Shown here: in pieces, positions 6,910 through 16,921 of the stretch | How the letters are laid out: each line of letters begins with the position of its first letter | How positions within the stretch are numbered: position 1 is the stretch's first letter | Assembly (NCBI GenBank): GCA_037965595.1 | Contig: CP150183.1 | Coordinates: 2,542,001 to 2,606,000 of the forward strand | Length of the DNA stretch: 64,000 nucleotides | Direction: 5' to 3' | DNA from: Alkalihalobacillus sp. FSL W8-0930 | GTDB lineage: Bacteria; Bacillota; Bacilli; Bacillales; Bacillaceae_D | Notes under the pieces: model-generated | The model's input: the letters and a program-made list of their open reading frames with translations, nothing else | Database searches by the model: none | Told to the model about the DNA's origin: nothing | Made by a program: the position numbers and the translations under genes

Positions 6910-8910
6910 TTATTTTATTAACGCATTCGGATCCACGATAAGTGCCACTTCACCATCGCCAAGAATAGTGGCTCCCGAAATCGCGAACACATTTGTTAAG
7001 TAATTGCCGAGCGACTTTAACACAATATCATGCTGTCCAATTAAGGAATCAACTACTAAGCCAGCAATCTGTTCGCCTTTTTGAATAATAACCAAGGAAT
7101 AAAAGTCTTCATCAAGATCAGCTACTGGTGTATTAAAGACATCTCGCATGAATACAAGTGGAACTACTTTCCCTCTAAAATCAATCACCTTTTGTCCATG
7201 CGCACTAAACAAGTCGACTTTGTTTACAATGGCTGTTTCAACAATTGATGTGAGAGGAATCGCGTATTTTTCTCCACCTGTCTCAACGAGCATGACATCA
7301 ATAATGGATAACGTAAGTGGTAATTGAATTAAGAAGGTTGATCCTTTATGTAACTCTGAGTGAACGGTTACGACCCCACCTAATGATTCAAACGTGTTTC
7401 GCACAACATCAAGACCTACACCCCGTCCCGAGATGTCCGTTATTTGCTCTGCCGTACTAAAACCTGGCTCAAACAGCAACCCAAACACTTGAGAGTCGGT
7501 CAATGATCTAGCGTCTTCTTCTGTAATTAGCTGATTTTTTAAAGCTTTATTTAAAACCTTGTCCCTGCTAATTCCAGCACCATCGTCCTTAATCTCAATA
7601 AAGACGTGATTCCCACTATGATACGCTTTTAAAAGAACGGTACCTTGAGCTGGCTTACCAACTGCCATACGCGCTTCTGGTGTCTCAATTCCGTGATCAA
7701 TGGAATTACGCAGCAAATGCACAAGTGGATCACCAATTTCATCAATGATTGTGCGATCAAGCTCCGTTTCAGCCCCAACAATCTCAAGATGGACTTGTTT
7801 TCCTAAATCCTTTGAAAGGTTACGAATCATCCGTGGAAAACGATTAAAGACCGTTTCAACTGGTACCATTCTCATCGTTAAAATAATCTCTTGAAGATTT
7901 CCTGTTGTGCGAGTCATTCTTTCTACCGTTTCGGTAAGCTCTGCATTCACTAACTCTCCAGAGATTTGTTCAAGTCTTCCACGATCAATGACCAGCTCTT
8001 CAAACAAGTTCATAAGTATATCCAAACGATCAATGTTTACTCGAATCGTTTTGTTATTCTCAGGCGCCTTTTGAGCATCTTTGCCTTTTTCAGGCTCCTG
8101 TTTAGTCTCACTTGGTTTTTCTTGTACTGGCTGTAGTGTCTGATCCTCTGCCTGTGTAGTGTGAACAAAGCTTGTCATTGATTGAACAACAACATCTGAG
8201 ATTTCAGAGATTTTAAGGATCTTGTTTTTGATCACTTCACCTGAATCCTTTGAAACCACCGTGACTATAAAGTCACGCTCAAACTGCTCTTCCTCTAGAA
8301 GCTCTGTTGCTGGTGAGGATTTGATGACATCACCCAACTGATTCAGTACATCAAATACCATAAATACTCGAGCGGCCTTTAACATCGCCTTCTCATCAAG
8401 CTCTACTTTAATTTGATAAACAGAGTACCCTTGCTCTAAAGACTCTTCAAGTACAGTCCGCTCATATTCATCATACACTTCAAGTAGGTCCACTTGCTCC
8501 GTTGTCGCTGCTGCTTCTTTAACAGCCTGGCTTGAGCCTTTTTCAATGGCTTCAAGCTCTGCGACAAGCGATGTGACATCTAACTTCCCGTCCCCACCAC
8601 TTGCAATGTCATTTACCATATTCTCAAGGGAATCAACAGATTGAAACATAATGTCAATAATCTCTGTTGTCGCCTGTTTCTTCTTATTCCGAATTAAATC
8701 CAATACGTTTTCCATGTTATGGGTTAAATGAGCTAAATCTTCATAACCCATTGTTGCCGACATGCCTTTTAACGTATGGGCTGAGCGGAAAATCTCTCCG
8801 ACAATCGATTCATCTTCAGGCTGTTTCTCAAGCTTTAATAGATGATCATTCACTGCCTGCAGGTGTTCCTGACTCTCATCAAGGAACACAGCCAAATATT
8901 CTGAGTTCAT
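6910..8910 (-). CDS. cheA: Chemotaxis histidine kinase CheA
   Basis: A 666-aa class II histidine kinase with the standard P1-P5 layout. The HPt domain has phospho-acceptor H45 in RSAHTLKGMSATMGY; a P2-like CheY-binding region and a Pro/Glu/Lys-rich linker lie around residues 150-300. Dimerisation, HATPase (RNSIDHGIE, DDGAGI, SGRGVGLDVV) and CheW-like regulatory domains follow to the end. The ATG at 8910 is chosen over an upstream GTG because GAGGTGG lies 11 bases before it and the N-terminus then matches Bacillus CheA. It forms an operon with cheW and cheY only; no cheB, cheR, cheC, cheD or flagellar genes are nearby. Confidence 0.95.
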   Translation of the reverse strand: MNSEYLAVFLDESQEHLQAVNDHLLKLEKQPEDESIVGEIFRSAHTLKGMSATMGYEDLAHLTHNMENVLDLIRNKKKQATTEIIDIMFQSVDSLENMVNDIASGGDGKLDVTSLVAELEAIEKGSSQAVKEAAATTEQVDLLEVYDEYERTVLEESLEQGYSVYQIKVELDEKAMLKAARVFMVFDVLNQLGDVIKSSPATELLEEEQFERDFIVTVVSKDSGEVIKNKILKISEISDVVVQSMTSFVHTTQAEDQTLQPVQEKPSETKQEPEKGKDAQKAPENNKTIRVNIDRLDILMNLFEELVIDRGRLEQISGELVNAELTETVERMTRTTGNLQEIILTMRMVPVETVFNRFPRMIRNLSKDLGKQVHLEIVGAETELDRTIIDEIGDPLVHLLRNSIDHGIETPEARMAVGKPAQGTVLLKAYHSGNHVFIEIKDDGAGISRDKVLNKALKNQLITEEDARSLTDSQVFGLLFEPGFSTAEQITDISGRGVGLDVVRNTFESLGGVVTVHSELHKGSTFLIQLPLTLSIIDVMLVETGGEKYAIPLTSIVETAIVNKVDLFSAHGQKVIDFRGKVVPLVFMRDVFNTPVADLDEDFYSLVIIQKGEQIAGLVVDSLIGQHDIVLKSLGNYLTNVFAISGATILGDGEVALIVDPNALIK

Positions 8911-8994
8911 CAAAACTACGTCCACCTCATTCTCTTCATTCTGCTTTTCATCTTGGTAAGAAGGTAAGATGAAATAACAATCCTATGACCTCTC

Positions 8995-11900
8995 TTACTT
9001 ATATCGGTCCGTTTGAAGGTAGGTTTCAGTAGTTGTTGACTCTGATTTTAAATTTACCAGATGTCGAATAACCGAACGAAGATTTCTCTCTTCTTCCTCA
9101 GTTGGGTTCACTTCATGAATGGGTTGCTCCTCATCACGAAGAGCTAAGAGATAAAGTCCATCAACAGCTTGTCCTGTTGTCTGCTCATATGCCCACTTAT
9201 ACATCATTAATTGAACACGGTAAAAATCAATTAGTTCGGTCCCTGAATCTTCAAGTAAATTCGTTTTTAGATCAATTAGGCAAAGTGCTCCGTTCATCCT
9301 TGTAACGCGGTCGATAATTCCAGTAAGTAGCGCTCCTTCTACTTCAACTGAGAAATTCCATTCAAGATTCAGCGTCTCTCCAATAGAAACCCTTGAATAT
9401 GCTTGAACAAGCGATTGCATCTCTGTTCTATAGATTGACTGACCGCGAGCTTCTTGTAACGTAAGGTCCACGGACTCTTGTACACTCCATCCAAGATCAA
9501 CTAATTCACTCGCTCGGTGAACGTACGTCCCTAAGCGGTTTGCAGCGATACCAGATGTATGTGCTGTCTGAACGTGGTTACGCTGATTTGAATGAATTTT
9601 TTTCAAGTATGTTTCAACATATTGAGCAGGATTATGGTAATAGCTCATTACCTCACTCACTGAGAGTGGAACAAGCGGGGGTTTTGCCTCTGCCCTCACT
9701 TTAGGCGTAGGGATGGTCCGGCTTGTCTCTTCTGACCAAGGCTCGTACTCTCCCACATATTGTTCTGTGTACCACGTTTCATTATCTGTCTGCTCAATCA
9801 TTGCAAGCCATGATGCTGCATGTGCCTTCACATTGGGGCGAATCAGGACTAGCTTATCCTTCGCTCGTGTAGAAGCCACATAAAACAATCGCTTGGCTTC
9901 TTCTATCGCTTTGCGATCTCCTTCTTGCTTTATCAGCTGGAATGCCGGAGTATCCATTATCCCATCCTCTGTTTCCAGATTCATGACAAGTCCTAGCTCA
10001 GAATGAAATCGAATCTTCCCTTTATCACCTTGAGGCTTTTGATGTAGCTGGGGTAGAAAGACAATGGGGAATTCAAGACCTTTTGAACCGTGTACGGTCA
10101 TAATAGTGACCGCATTTCCTTCTGCACGCTCGATCTTGGAATCACCTTCTTTTTCACTTAACTGAATTCTTTGTTCCATGGCTTCAAGTAAGGAAGATAG
10201 ACTTGTTTCTTTCTCACCAATTAGGACGTCAATGAGCTTTTCTACATTTTTCACTCGTTGTGGACCGCCCGTTTGAAGCAGCAGTGAATTCTTTAAGCCA
10301 CTTTGTTCGAAAAGCTGATAAAAGCTGGCAGTTGTTGAACCGATCGTAAATGGTATCCAATCTTCCATCCACTGTCTTAGCTGCCTTATTGAGCGAACAA
10401 GTCTCTCATTTGATTGATGATTTTGATCTAAGCTTTCATCAAAGCACAGATATTCACCAATCGTTTGGCCCTCTTGACATGATTCTTTAATCGATAAGAA
10501 ATCATCTATCGTTAAGCCAAACAGCGGACTTCTAAGTAGTGCTAATAAGTAAAAGTCTTCAAACGGTTCATTGATCCACTTTAAAAGCATTAAGAAATCA
10601 ACAACCTCACGTCTCTCATAAAAACCAATCCCACTTTGAATTTCATAAGGGATTTGCTTTCGTTTAAGTGATTGTTCAAGCGTCTTAAGATGAGTTCTAG
10701 TTGGAATTAAAATGGCCATATCTCTCCACATTGGAGCGCACCAGTGATCCTCTCGTTGAACAATCTGATTCTGTTCCCGTTGCATTTTAAGCATTCGGTT
10801 GGCTAACAAGTCATATTCCTCTTGTTCCCCCGTAACAATTTCAACGGCCTCTTCCCCGTTATGAACGTATTCTCGATGTGCATGTAACGGTTGATACAAC
10901 GTTTGATAAGCATACGTCTGTGAATCCGTCATCGCCTTTTGGAAAATGCTATTCACTGCCTCTACAATTGGCTCTACCGTGCGATAATTACGGTTCATAA
11001 GAATTCGACGGCTTTCCGACTGTAGCTCGGCATCTGATTCTAACTGATTCATGATGGAGACGTCGGCTCCTCGGAACTGATAGATTGATTGTTTAGTATC
11101 CCCAACGATAAATCGGTAGCTCGGGTTGATTCGATTCAGTACTTCTAACTGCAAAGCATTTGTATCTTGGAATTCATCAACCATTATGTGAGTATATTCA
11201 CGTCTTGTTGCTTCCTGTACGGTTGGATCTTCAAGTAGTGTTAATGTTTTTTGCTGCAAATCAGTAAAGTCTAATGCCCCTTGAAACAGCTTTTGCTTTT
11301 TATATAGCTCATCAAATTGTTGAAGCAACCGGATAAACTTAGTAAGTTGATTCTTTGAATCCTGTGAGAAATCATTTAGTGTCGGTTCACCTTGTTTCTT
11401 TAAGGGCTTCCACTCACATTCAAACAACTCAAACAAGCTTGGCAATTCATCCTGCCACTTATTATTGATACGTGAAGGCATACATTCGGATAGCTCTTGA
11501 AAATATTGATCCAAGTCGTTATTAAATGGCTGTTCAAAAAAAGCAACTAATCGATCCGCGTGTTTTTGAGTTGTAGCTGACAGTCCTGATGATGGAAAAA
11601 ACTGAACGGCCTTTTTTCCTTTTTGATCGAATGCCTTTAATTGCTCTTTCCATTCTTTGGTTAACGCAGTCCATTGCTTATCCCAAATATCTGAGCTATC
11701 AAACGTTTGAACGACGTTTTCACCTGGCACAAGTTCTCTTACTTGATCGTAAACTGATACTAAATAAGCACTTAGCTGATCCTTACTCAGCAAATGAATA
11801 AGAGTCTCTGCTTCTTGAAAAAATTCAACCGTCTCAAACAATTCCTCTAGTATTTCTTGCTTTAAGAGACTCGCTGACACCTCGTCTAGCACCTGAAAAG

Positions 11901-12294
11901 AGGCTGGTAGCCCGGCTTGATAGGCATACTGTTTTAATAATCTTTGACAGAAGCTATGAAAGGTTGAAATTGTGGCTCCTTCAAGTTTGATCTTTTGTCG
12001 ATCCCAATACTCTTCCTCTTCGGGATTAGTAGATTCTTGAGCCTTCCGCTCAAGACTACCCCGGATCCTTTGTTTCATTTCTCGCGCTGCTTTTTCTGTA
12101 AAGGTGATGGCTGCAATCTGATCTAATTCCGTCCCCATTGGTGATTCGGTTTCGTGGAGACCCACATCACAAAGATGCATCAGTCGCTCTGTTAACACAC
12201 GTGTTTTTCCAGAACCTGCTCCCGCTGCAATGACGATTAATGGTTCGGTTGAAAAGATCGCTTCGGTTTGCTGATCATTAAATGTCATACTCAT
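8995..12294 (-). CDS. AddA-like UvrD-family helicase-nuclease
   Basis: A 1099-aa superfamily 1 helicase fused to a RecB-type nuclease. Walker A is AAGAGSGKT (residues 23-31), motif II VDEFQDTN, motif III GDTKQSIYQFRGAD, motif V TIMTVHGSKGLE and motif VI FYVASTRAKDKL. The C-terminal PD-(D/E)XK nuclease has GIIDRV and LIDLKTN. Paired with the overlapping upstream AddB-like gene, it should process double-strand DNA ends for recombination. It is about 130 residues shorter than B. subtilis AddA (about 1230) and does not follow its N-terminal sequence closely, so it may be a separate AddA/RecB lineage. No symbol is assigned for that reason. Confidence 0.88.
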   Translation of the reverse strand: MSMTFNDQQTEAIFSTEPLIVIAAGAGSGKTRVLTERLMHLCDVGLHETESPMGTELDQIAAITFTEKAAREMKQRIRGSLERKAQESTNPEEEEYWDRQKIKLEGATISTFHSFCQRLLKQYAYQAGLPASFQVLDEVSASLLKQEILEELFETVEFFQEAETLIHLLSKDQLSAYLVSVYDQVRELVPGENVVQTFDSSDIWDKQWTALTKEWKEQLKAFDQKGKKAVQFFPSSGLSATTQKHADRLVAFFEQPFNNDLDQYFQELSECMPSRINNKWQDELPSLFELFECEWKPLKKQGEPTLNDFSQDSKNQLTKFIRLLQQFDELYKKQKLFQGALDFTDLQQKTLTLLEDPTVQEATRREYTHIMVDEFQDTNALQLEVLNRINPSYRFIVGDTKQSIYQFRGADVSIMNQLESDAELQSESRRILMNRNYRTVEPIVEAVNSIFQKAMTDSQTYAYQTLYQPLHAHREYVHNGEEAVEIVTGEQEEYDLLANRMLKMQREQNQIVQREDHWCAPMWRDMAILIPTRTHLKTLEQSLKRKQIPYEIQSGIGFYERREVVDFLMLLKWINEPFEDFYLLALLRSPLFGLTIDDFLSIKESCQEGQTIGEYLCFDESLDQNHQSNERLVRSIRQLRQWMEDWIPFTIGSTTASFYQLFEQSGLKNSLLLQTGGPQRVKNVEKLIDVLIGEKETSLSSLLEAMEQRIQLSEKEGDSKIERAEGNAVTIMTVHGSKGLEFPIVFLPQLHQKPQGDKGKIRFHSELGLVMNLETEDGIMDTPAFQLIKQEGDRKAIEEAKRLFYVASTRAKDKLVLIRPNVKAHAASWLAMIEQTDNETWYTEQYVGEYEPWSEETSRTIPTPKVRAEAKPPLVPLSVSEVMSYYHNPAQYVETYLKKIHSNQRNHVQTAHTSGIAANRLGTYVHRASELVDLGWSVQESVDLTLQEARGQSIYRTEMQSLVQAYSRVSIGETLNLEWNFSVEVEGALLTGIIDRVTRMNGALCLIDLKTNLLEDSGTELIDFYRVQLMMYKWAYEQTTGQAVDGLYLLALRDEEQPIHEVNPTEEEERNLRSVIRHLVNLKSESTTTETYLQTDRYK

Positions 12295-15152
12295 CCTTCT
12301 AGTTGGGCCTCCTTTTGTTCATCTGTTACTCGACAAATTGGCCCGTACGGACAGCTGTCTCTGCAGTCAAGTGGCTTAACGGGAAATTCGTGGGTCATTC
12401 CCTGCCAGAGTGTTTGAACCTTCTTTTCTAGTTCGTATTTATCAAGGAACGCAGATGTACCGAGCTCCTCTTCTTTATTTTTACATTGAGCACTCACAAA
12501 GAATCTAGAACCCTTCCCAACTTCACTTTCTTTCCAAATCCCATTATTCGCGCGTTTGGAAGGTGATCGTAAGCTAATGTATGATGCTCCAATGGCTTCA
12601 TACGGCTCAGTTGATTGTCGTTCTAGCTGCTCTCTTAAACTAAAACTGTACAGAGGAAGCTGAAGTTTAAGCCCTGTTCTTACTTCGTCCTCCATCTTAA
12701 GATTAGCATGACCCGTTTTGTAATCATAAATAATAAATTCTTGTCCGAGTTGATCCACTCGATCGATCTTCCCTTTTAAATGAATCGTCTCCTGATTTCC
12801 TACGGACATGTCTAGCTGAAGTGGTTTCTCTAAAGAAGTAATGCGCATATTGGCAAGCTTTGCATTATCCCAGAAATGTTTACGCTCCGCCTTCCACCAG
12901 TCAAGCAATCGATGTAACCATTGTTGTTTTAAGAGATTTAACTCTAGCTTTGAGACATGTGGACTTTCAAGTTCAACTTCCTCCCATTCATCCTCAAGCT
13001 TTTGTTTTAATAGACTTGGAACCATCTCTTTTTTCTCTTCGCTCAAGCTAGAAAATGGCATACCAATCACATCTAGTTCTTGATACAGCCATTCAATGAT
13101 AGAATGAACGAGCTGTCCGATCAGAATGTGGGACACGCCGACTGCTTGTGTTTTCGGTTCATTTACACCTAGCAATCGTTCAAAAGAATAACGAATGGGA
13201 CATCGTGCATAGCTTTCTAACGCCGTAATTCCAACCGTTGAATATTTAGATAAACGATCTGTCGCTTCACTGGAGATTGGCTCAAGTCCAGTTTCTAATC
13301 TTTGAATGGATTCAGTTGTCGCAATGAGATCTTCAGGTAGATCTGTTACTTCATACTGTCTACCTTTCCAATATGCTTGAATCTCCTTCTGCTCCTCTTG
13401 ATGATTCGCTACCTTCTTCGTCATTCGTTTTTCAAACGTCCATGTGCCTGTGGTATCAAATTTTTCAACAAATGAAGATGGTAATAGAGGAGAATGTGGA
13501 TCAACACCCTCTACATAACTAAAAACAATCTCCTTTGCAACATAAAAAAGCTGTTCAAAATACGCTTCTTGTTTTTTTCGAAAGTGAGCTTGAGTCGGCT
13601 TACCATACGGAATATCCCATGCATACAGATCTGCTTCTTGAATATATCCTGCAAGTTGCGGTCTACCCGGAAAGTGGTCAGCTCCCATTGAAGGAACAAA
13701 TAACGTTTCGCCTTCAAAGTGGGCGATATGCTGCCATGTATAGGACTCAATTCCCGTTCTAATTCCAGCTTCCCCATAAAGTTCTTTGCTACCAAACGTT
13801 TCATTTATCCACGTTTGAAAAAATTCGAATGAAACAATCATGTCATCCAGTTGATACTGTCCATACTCTTTTACTTTCCATTCCAATGTTTCTTGCACTG
13901 TTTGGATAGCTTGTTTTTCACAATGTAAATCAGTTAGAGCAGACAGGTCTGTTTCTTTCGTAATGTGGTCTTCTATCCAATGATTAAGTGCCAACTCCTC
14001 TATTTCGTGTAGCAACTTCTGCAAGTAATCTGTGAAGCTTTCTTTTAGCTTCCAGCTTCCTTGATTTATCCGTTCATGTAGCTGATCGACTTGATCAATC
14101 TCCGTTTTCCCAGTACGCCTTAAGGTATAGAGCGCTTTTATATAGCGGGTTCCCTTCACTCGATAAAAAGACAAGATATCCGTGGTTAGAGCTACATGTT
14201 CACTTCTATTTTGAGGTGGGTTCAAGAGATATCTGATGAGTGTAAAGCTAGACGTTTGCTCAAGCTGAATCATGGTTGATTGTGTAGTAGGCAGGTGTTG
14301 TTCTTTTGCTTCTCTTATCCACTCTTCTCTTTCCTCTGGACGAACAACGATACCGGCTTTTCCAGTATGTTGTTGAATCTGTTGCGTCAGTCCAGTCCAT
14401 TGCTCCTTATTACTCGATGCCTTTACAACCGAAACCGTTGAAGTCACTTTCGGTAATTCCTCCACTTTAAATGAATGGATGTCGTAGCCAATCGTTTGTA
14501 GGTCAGCTAACGTTTCCTCAACCATATCAAGCTTTTGAAAATTAGGCAGATAAATAGATACTGGGACATTTGCATGAAATAGCCCTTCAAGTAATTTGAA
14601 TTGTAATGGAGAAAAGTCATAAAAGCCCTCGACAACCACGTGAAAAGGCAAGTCTTTTCCTGAACGAAGTAAGCTAGCTGCAAATAAAAGCTTTTGTTCG
14701 GGGTCAATCATTTTGTAGTCTTCTAGCATCGTTTCATAGGTTAAAAACGTAGGCATACATGTAGGAAACGATTCTTTTACCGCATCAATGGATAAACCAA
14801 GCCTTTTGATTTGACCATACGTATCGGCATACGCACGTGCTTTTTCTCTAGGTGAGCGAGCATCCTCCTGACGACTCGCCTCTAAAATCCGTTGAAAAAA
14901 AAGCGTTCTTTCTTGTTCCGTTAAAGAAAGAAACGCCATGTTATAAAAATCAAGTATTGAGCTAGCTAAATCATCAAACGTACCGAATGACAAAGGATAA
15001 TGTGTAGACCTAGCTTTATTTAACCAGGTACCTGATGGCATTAAGTATAGAACCGTTACATGATCTTCTTTCATCCGGTCCGCATACTGTTTAACTCTTT
15101 GTTCGCTCCCTATTGCAGATAGGCTTGTACCATATACCTTTTGTTGTGCCAT
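12291..15152 (-). CDS. AddB-like nuclease subunit with Fe-S cysteines, no Walker A
   Basis: A 953-aa partner of the AddA-like protein; the two genes overlap by four bases. The C-terminal third is a PD-(D/E)XK nuclease (HSIIEWLY, LKGKIDRVDQ, IIYDYKTG). A cysteine in ARCPIRYSFE and three in CRDSCPYGPIC at the end fit the AddB [4Fe-4S] pattern, with Cx3C instead of the usual Cx2C. Canonical Bacillus AddB (about 1166 aa) starts with GRSGSGKT; this protein starts MAQQKVYGTSLSA and I see no P-loop anywhere. It is about 200 residues shorter. The start has AGGAG upstream. It may act as a structural/nuclease subunit without nucleotide binding. Confidence 0.85.
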   Translation of the reverse strand: MAQQKVYGTSLSAIGSEQRVKQYADRMKEDHVTVLYLMPSGTWLNKARSTHYPLSFGTFDDLASSILDFYNMAFLSLTEQERTLFFQRILEASRQEDARSPREKARAYADTYGQIKRLGLSIDAVKESFPTCMPTFLTYETMLEDYKMIDPEQKLLFAASLLRSGKDLPFHVVVEGFYDFSPLQFKLLEGLFHANVPVSIYLPNFQKLDMVEETLADLQTIGYDIHSFKVEELPKVTSTVSVVKASSNKEQWTGLTQQIQQHTGKAGIVVRPEEREEWIREAKEQHLPTTQSTMIQLEQTSSFTLIRYLLNPPQNRSEHVALTTDILSFYRVKGTRYIKALYTLRRTGKTEIDQVDQLHERINQGSWKLKESFTDYLQKLLHEIEELALNHWIEDHITKETDLSALTDLHCEKQAIQTVQETLEWKVKEYGQYQLDDMIVSFEFFQTWINETFGSKELYGEAGIRTGIESYTWQHIAHFEGETLFVPSMGADHFPGRPQLAGYIQEADLYAWDIPYGKPTQAHFRKKQEAYFEQLFYVAKEIVFSYVEGVDPHSPLLPSSFVEKFDTTGTWTFEKRMTKKVANHQEEQKEIQAYWKGRQYEVTDLPEDLIATTESIQRLETGLEPISSEATDRLSKYSTVGITALESYARCPIRYSFERLLGVNEPKTQAVGVSHILIGQLVHSIIEWLYQELDVIGMPFSSLSEEKKEMVPSLLKQKLEDEWEEVELESPHVSKLELNLLKQQWLHRLLDWWKAERKHFWDNAKLANMRITSLEKPLQLDMSVGNQETIHLKGKIDRVDQLGQEFIIYDYKTGHANLKMEDEVRTGLKLQLPLYSFSLREQLERQSTEPYEAIGASYISLRSPSKRANNGIWKESEVGKGSRFFVSAQCKNKEEELGTSAFLDKYELEKKVQTLWQGMTHEFPVKPLDCRDSCPYGPICRVTDEQKEAQLEG

Positions 15153-15156
15153 CTAG

Positions 15157-15606
15157 CTATTCTCCTTTCACGCGTACCATATCCACATGATCAATATCAT
15201 CTAAAAGATAGACCTCTGAAATTGGCTCAAACCCAAATGACCGATAAAAGCGATCTAAATAATATTGAGCTTGAATTTGGATGCTGTTCTGCTTGTAATC
15301 TGCCTCAAGTGTTTGAATAGCCTGAGCCATTAGTTCTTTTCCATAGGAAGAACTTCGGAACTCTTTAGTGACAAGTACTCGACCAATTGAAGCACGCTCC
15401 CGGCGAGCTGACGGCAAAAAGAGTCTACAATATGCAGCAAGCTTGTCATTAACATATCCTGCTACATGAATGGCCTCCGCATCATTTCCATCTACTTCTT
15501 CGTATGCACAGTTTTGTTCAACGACAAATACATCCACTCTTGCTTGAAGAATGGTATAAAGCTCACTAGTTGAAAGCTCTTCAAACGATTTAATTCTCCA
15601 GTTCAT
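15157..15606 (-). CDS. ElaA-type GNAT N-acetyltransferase
   Basis: A 149-aa GNAT-fold protein of the ElaA subfamily. The acetyl-CoA binding loop is the degenerate RVLVTKEFRSSSYGKELM (about 83-100), and FVVEQNCAYEEVDGND near the N-terminus is typical of ElaA. The substrate is unknown in the family. It lies four bases upstream of the AddB-like gene on the same strand and may be cotranscribed, but a functional link is not implied. Confidence 0.87.
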   Translation of the reverse strand: MNWRIKSFEELSTSELYTILQARVDVFVVEQNCAYEEVDGNDAEAIHVAGYVNDKLAAYCRLFLPSARRERASIGRVLVTKEFRSSSYGKELMAQAIQTLEADYKQNSIQIQAQYYLDRFYRSFGFEPISEVYLLDDIDHVDMVRVKGE

Positions 15607-15630
15607 TTAATCCCTCTTCTCTAGTATCCT

Positions 15631-16002
15631 TTATGTATTCATTCCAACATTAAATCCAAGTAATAATACAATCGTAAGTGCAATAAACCATATAAACCAA
15701 TAAGCAGACGTACCGCTACGATTTCGCTTTGTTTTCCGTAAAATCACTTCCATTGCGTAAATTAAAATCAGCGACATCAATCCTTTAATAACATATTGAA
15801 TCGGGAATTGATATGCGTATATGATCGCTATTCCTGACGTAACCTGACCGATATACAAAAACCAGATCATGACACGTAACAGGCGGTTTGCAAATGGCAG
15901 CTTCCATTTATATAAAATAAAAAGGATTCCAAATAAGAGCAGTAGCAAACCCCAGCTACCGATGTGAACCTTGTAATAGATTAAAAATGTTTGCGCGTCC
16001 AA
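15631..16002 (-). CDS. YisL-like UPF0344 membrane protein
   Basis: A 123-aa integral membrane protein with four predicted helices (about residues 14-32, 39-62, 68-84, 102-118), matching the size and layout of B. subtilis YisL (DUF1516). Translation starts at TTG with GGAGGG four bases before it. The function is unknown. In B. subtilis yisL also lies in the wider neighbourhood of addAB, which hints at preserved local synteny. Confidence 0.78.
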   Translation of the reverse strand: MDAQTFLIYYKVHIGSWGLLLLLFGILFILYKWKLPFANRLLRVMIWFLYIGQVTSGIAIIYAYQFPIQYVIKGLMSLILIYAMEVILRKTKRNRSGTSAYWFIWFIALTIVLLLGFNVGMNT

Positions 16003-16177
16003 GGTGCCCTCCTGCGTATTGGTTGATCGGCAATGAGCGTTGGTGCCGATTCATTGGGTAAACGTTTATGATAAAAGTGTATCATATTTTGAGAATGATC
16101 AGCTAATGCAAAAAGTGGTGTAGTGTACCATTCCTTTTCCTCTCTAGGAGAGTACTCGCACCCACTAGACTCATAAA

Positions 16178-16221
16178 AATAAAAAGACTGATGACTCTAT
16201 TTACGAGACATCAGCCTTTTA
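16178..16221 (-). terminator. Terminator of the pst-phoU operon
   Basis: On the minus strand: AAAGGCTGATG, CTC/GAG inner pair around a 7-base loop, CATCAGTC, then T5. It follows the phoU stop by about 14 bases. Confidence 0.9.
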
Positions 16222-16234
16222 TAAGATGTAATAC

Positions 16235-16885
16235 TTAATTCAAATCAAAATGCTCACCGTTTGATTCGTAGATCACCCATTCAGCAACGTTGGTTGCATA
16301 ATCCGCAATACGCTCAATGTAACGGGCGATAAATGCGAGCTGTGTTAGCTGTTCGGCCCCGTGCTCACTTGTATCGCTTTGGAAAAGTCCTTTGATAAAC
16401 TGTCCAAATTGGGCATCCACCTTATCATCAAATGCCGCCATTTTTTGGGCTACAATTAGATTTTTGGTCTGGAATGAAACCAAGGATTCTTCCAGCATTT
16501 TTCTCGCATCTAATGCCATTGTAAGAAGTTCGTGCTTTTTCTCGAGATAACTTTCTGCTTCAATACGCTTTGAAACTTTTGCCATATCTACGGTCAGATC
16601 GCCCACTCGTTCAAGATCACCCGCTATCTTCATAGCGACAATCAAACTTCGCAAATCGGTTGCAACGGGTTGTTGACGTGCAATTAACTGGAACACTTCA
16701 TTGTTGATTTGTAGCTCATACTTATTAATTTGTTCATCATAAGAAATAACCTTCTTCATTACATCAAGGTCTGAATGCTCAAATGCTTGAATTGCTTGAT
16801 CAAATTGACTTAATACTTCCTTACCTAAATGTGAGATTTGATCCTTTACATTTTCTAAATGCTGATGAAACGAACTACGAAGCAT
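16235..16885 (-). CDS. phoU: Phosphate transport regulator PhoU
   Basis: A 216-aa all-helical protein made of two PhoU three-helix repeats, each with a metal-binding E/D-rich stretch (VAMKIAGDLERVGDLTVDMA at about 84-103 and IARYIERIADYATNVAEW near the C-terminus). It links the Pst transporter to the phosphate-sensing kinase and damps phosphate uptake. It is the last gene of the pst operon, 36 bp after the second pstB, with AAGGAGG before the ATG. B. subtilis lacks phoU at this place, but many other Bacillota carry it there. Confidence 0.95.
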   Translation of the reverse strand: MLRSSFHQHLENVKDQISHLGKEVLSQFDQAIQAFEHSDLDVMKKVISYDEQINKYELQINNEVFQLIARQQPVATDLRSLIVAMKIAGDLERVGDLTVDMAKVSKRIEAESYLEKKHELLTMALDARKMLEESLVSFQTKNLIVAQKMAAFDDKVDAQFGQFIKGLFQSDTSEHGAEQLTQLAFIARYIERIADYATNVAEWVIYESNGEHFDLN

Positions 16886-16921
16886 AATTCTCCTCCTTAA
16901 ACAATGACACGTGCTTAATCA

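Noticed and set aside
13511-13804. Several 60-110-aa open frames on either strand inside the AddB-like gene
   Set aside because: They have no ribosome binding sites, no recognisable domains, and lie wholly inside a well-supported long gene.
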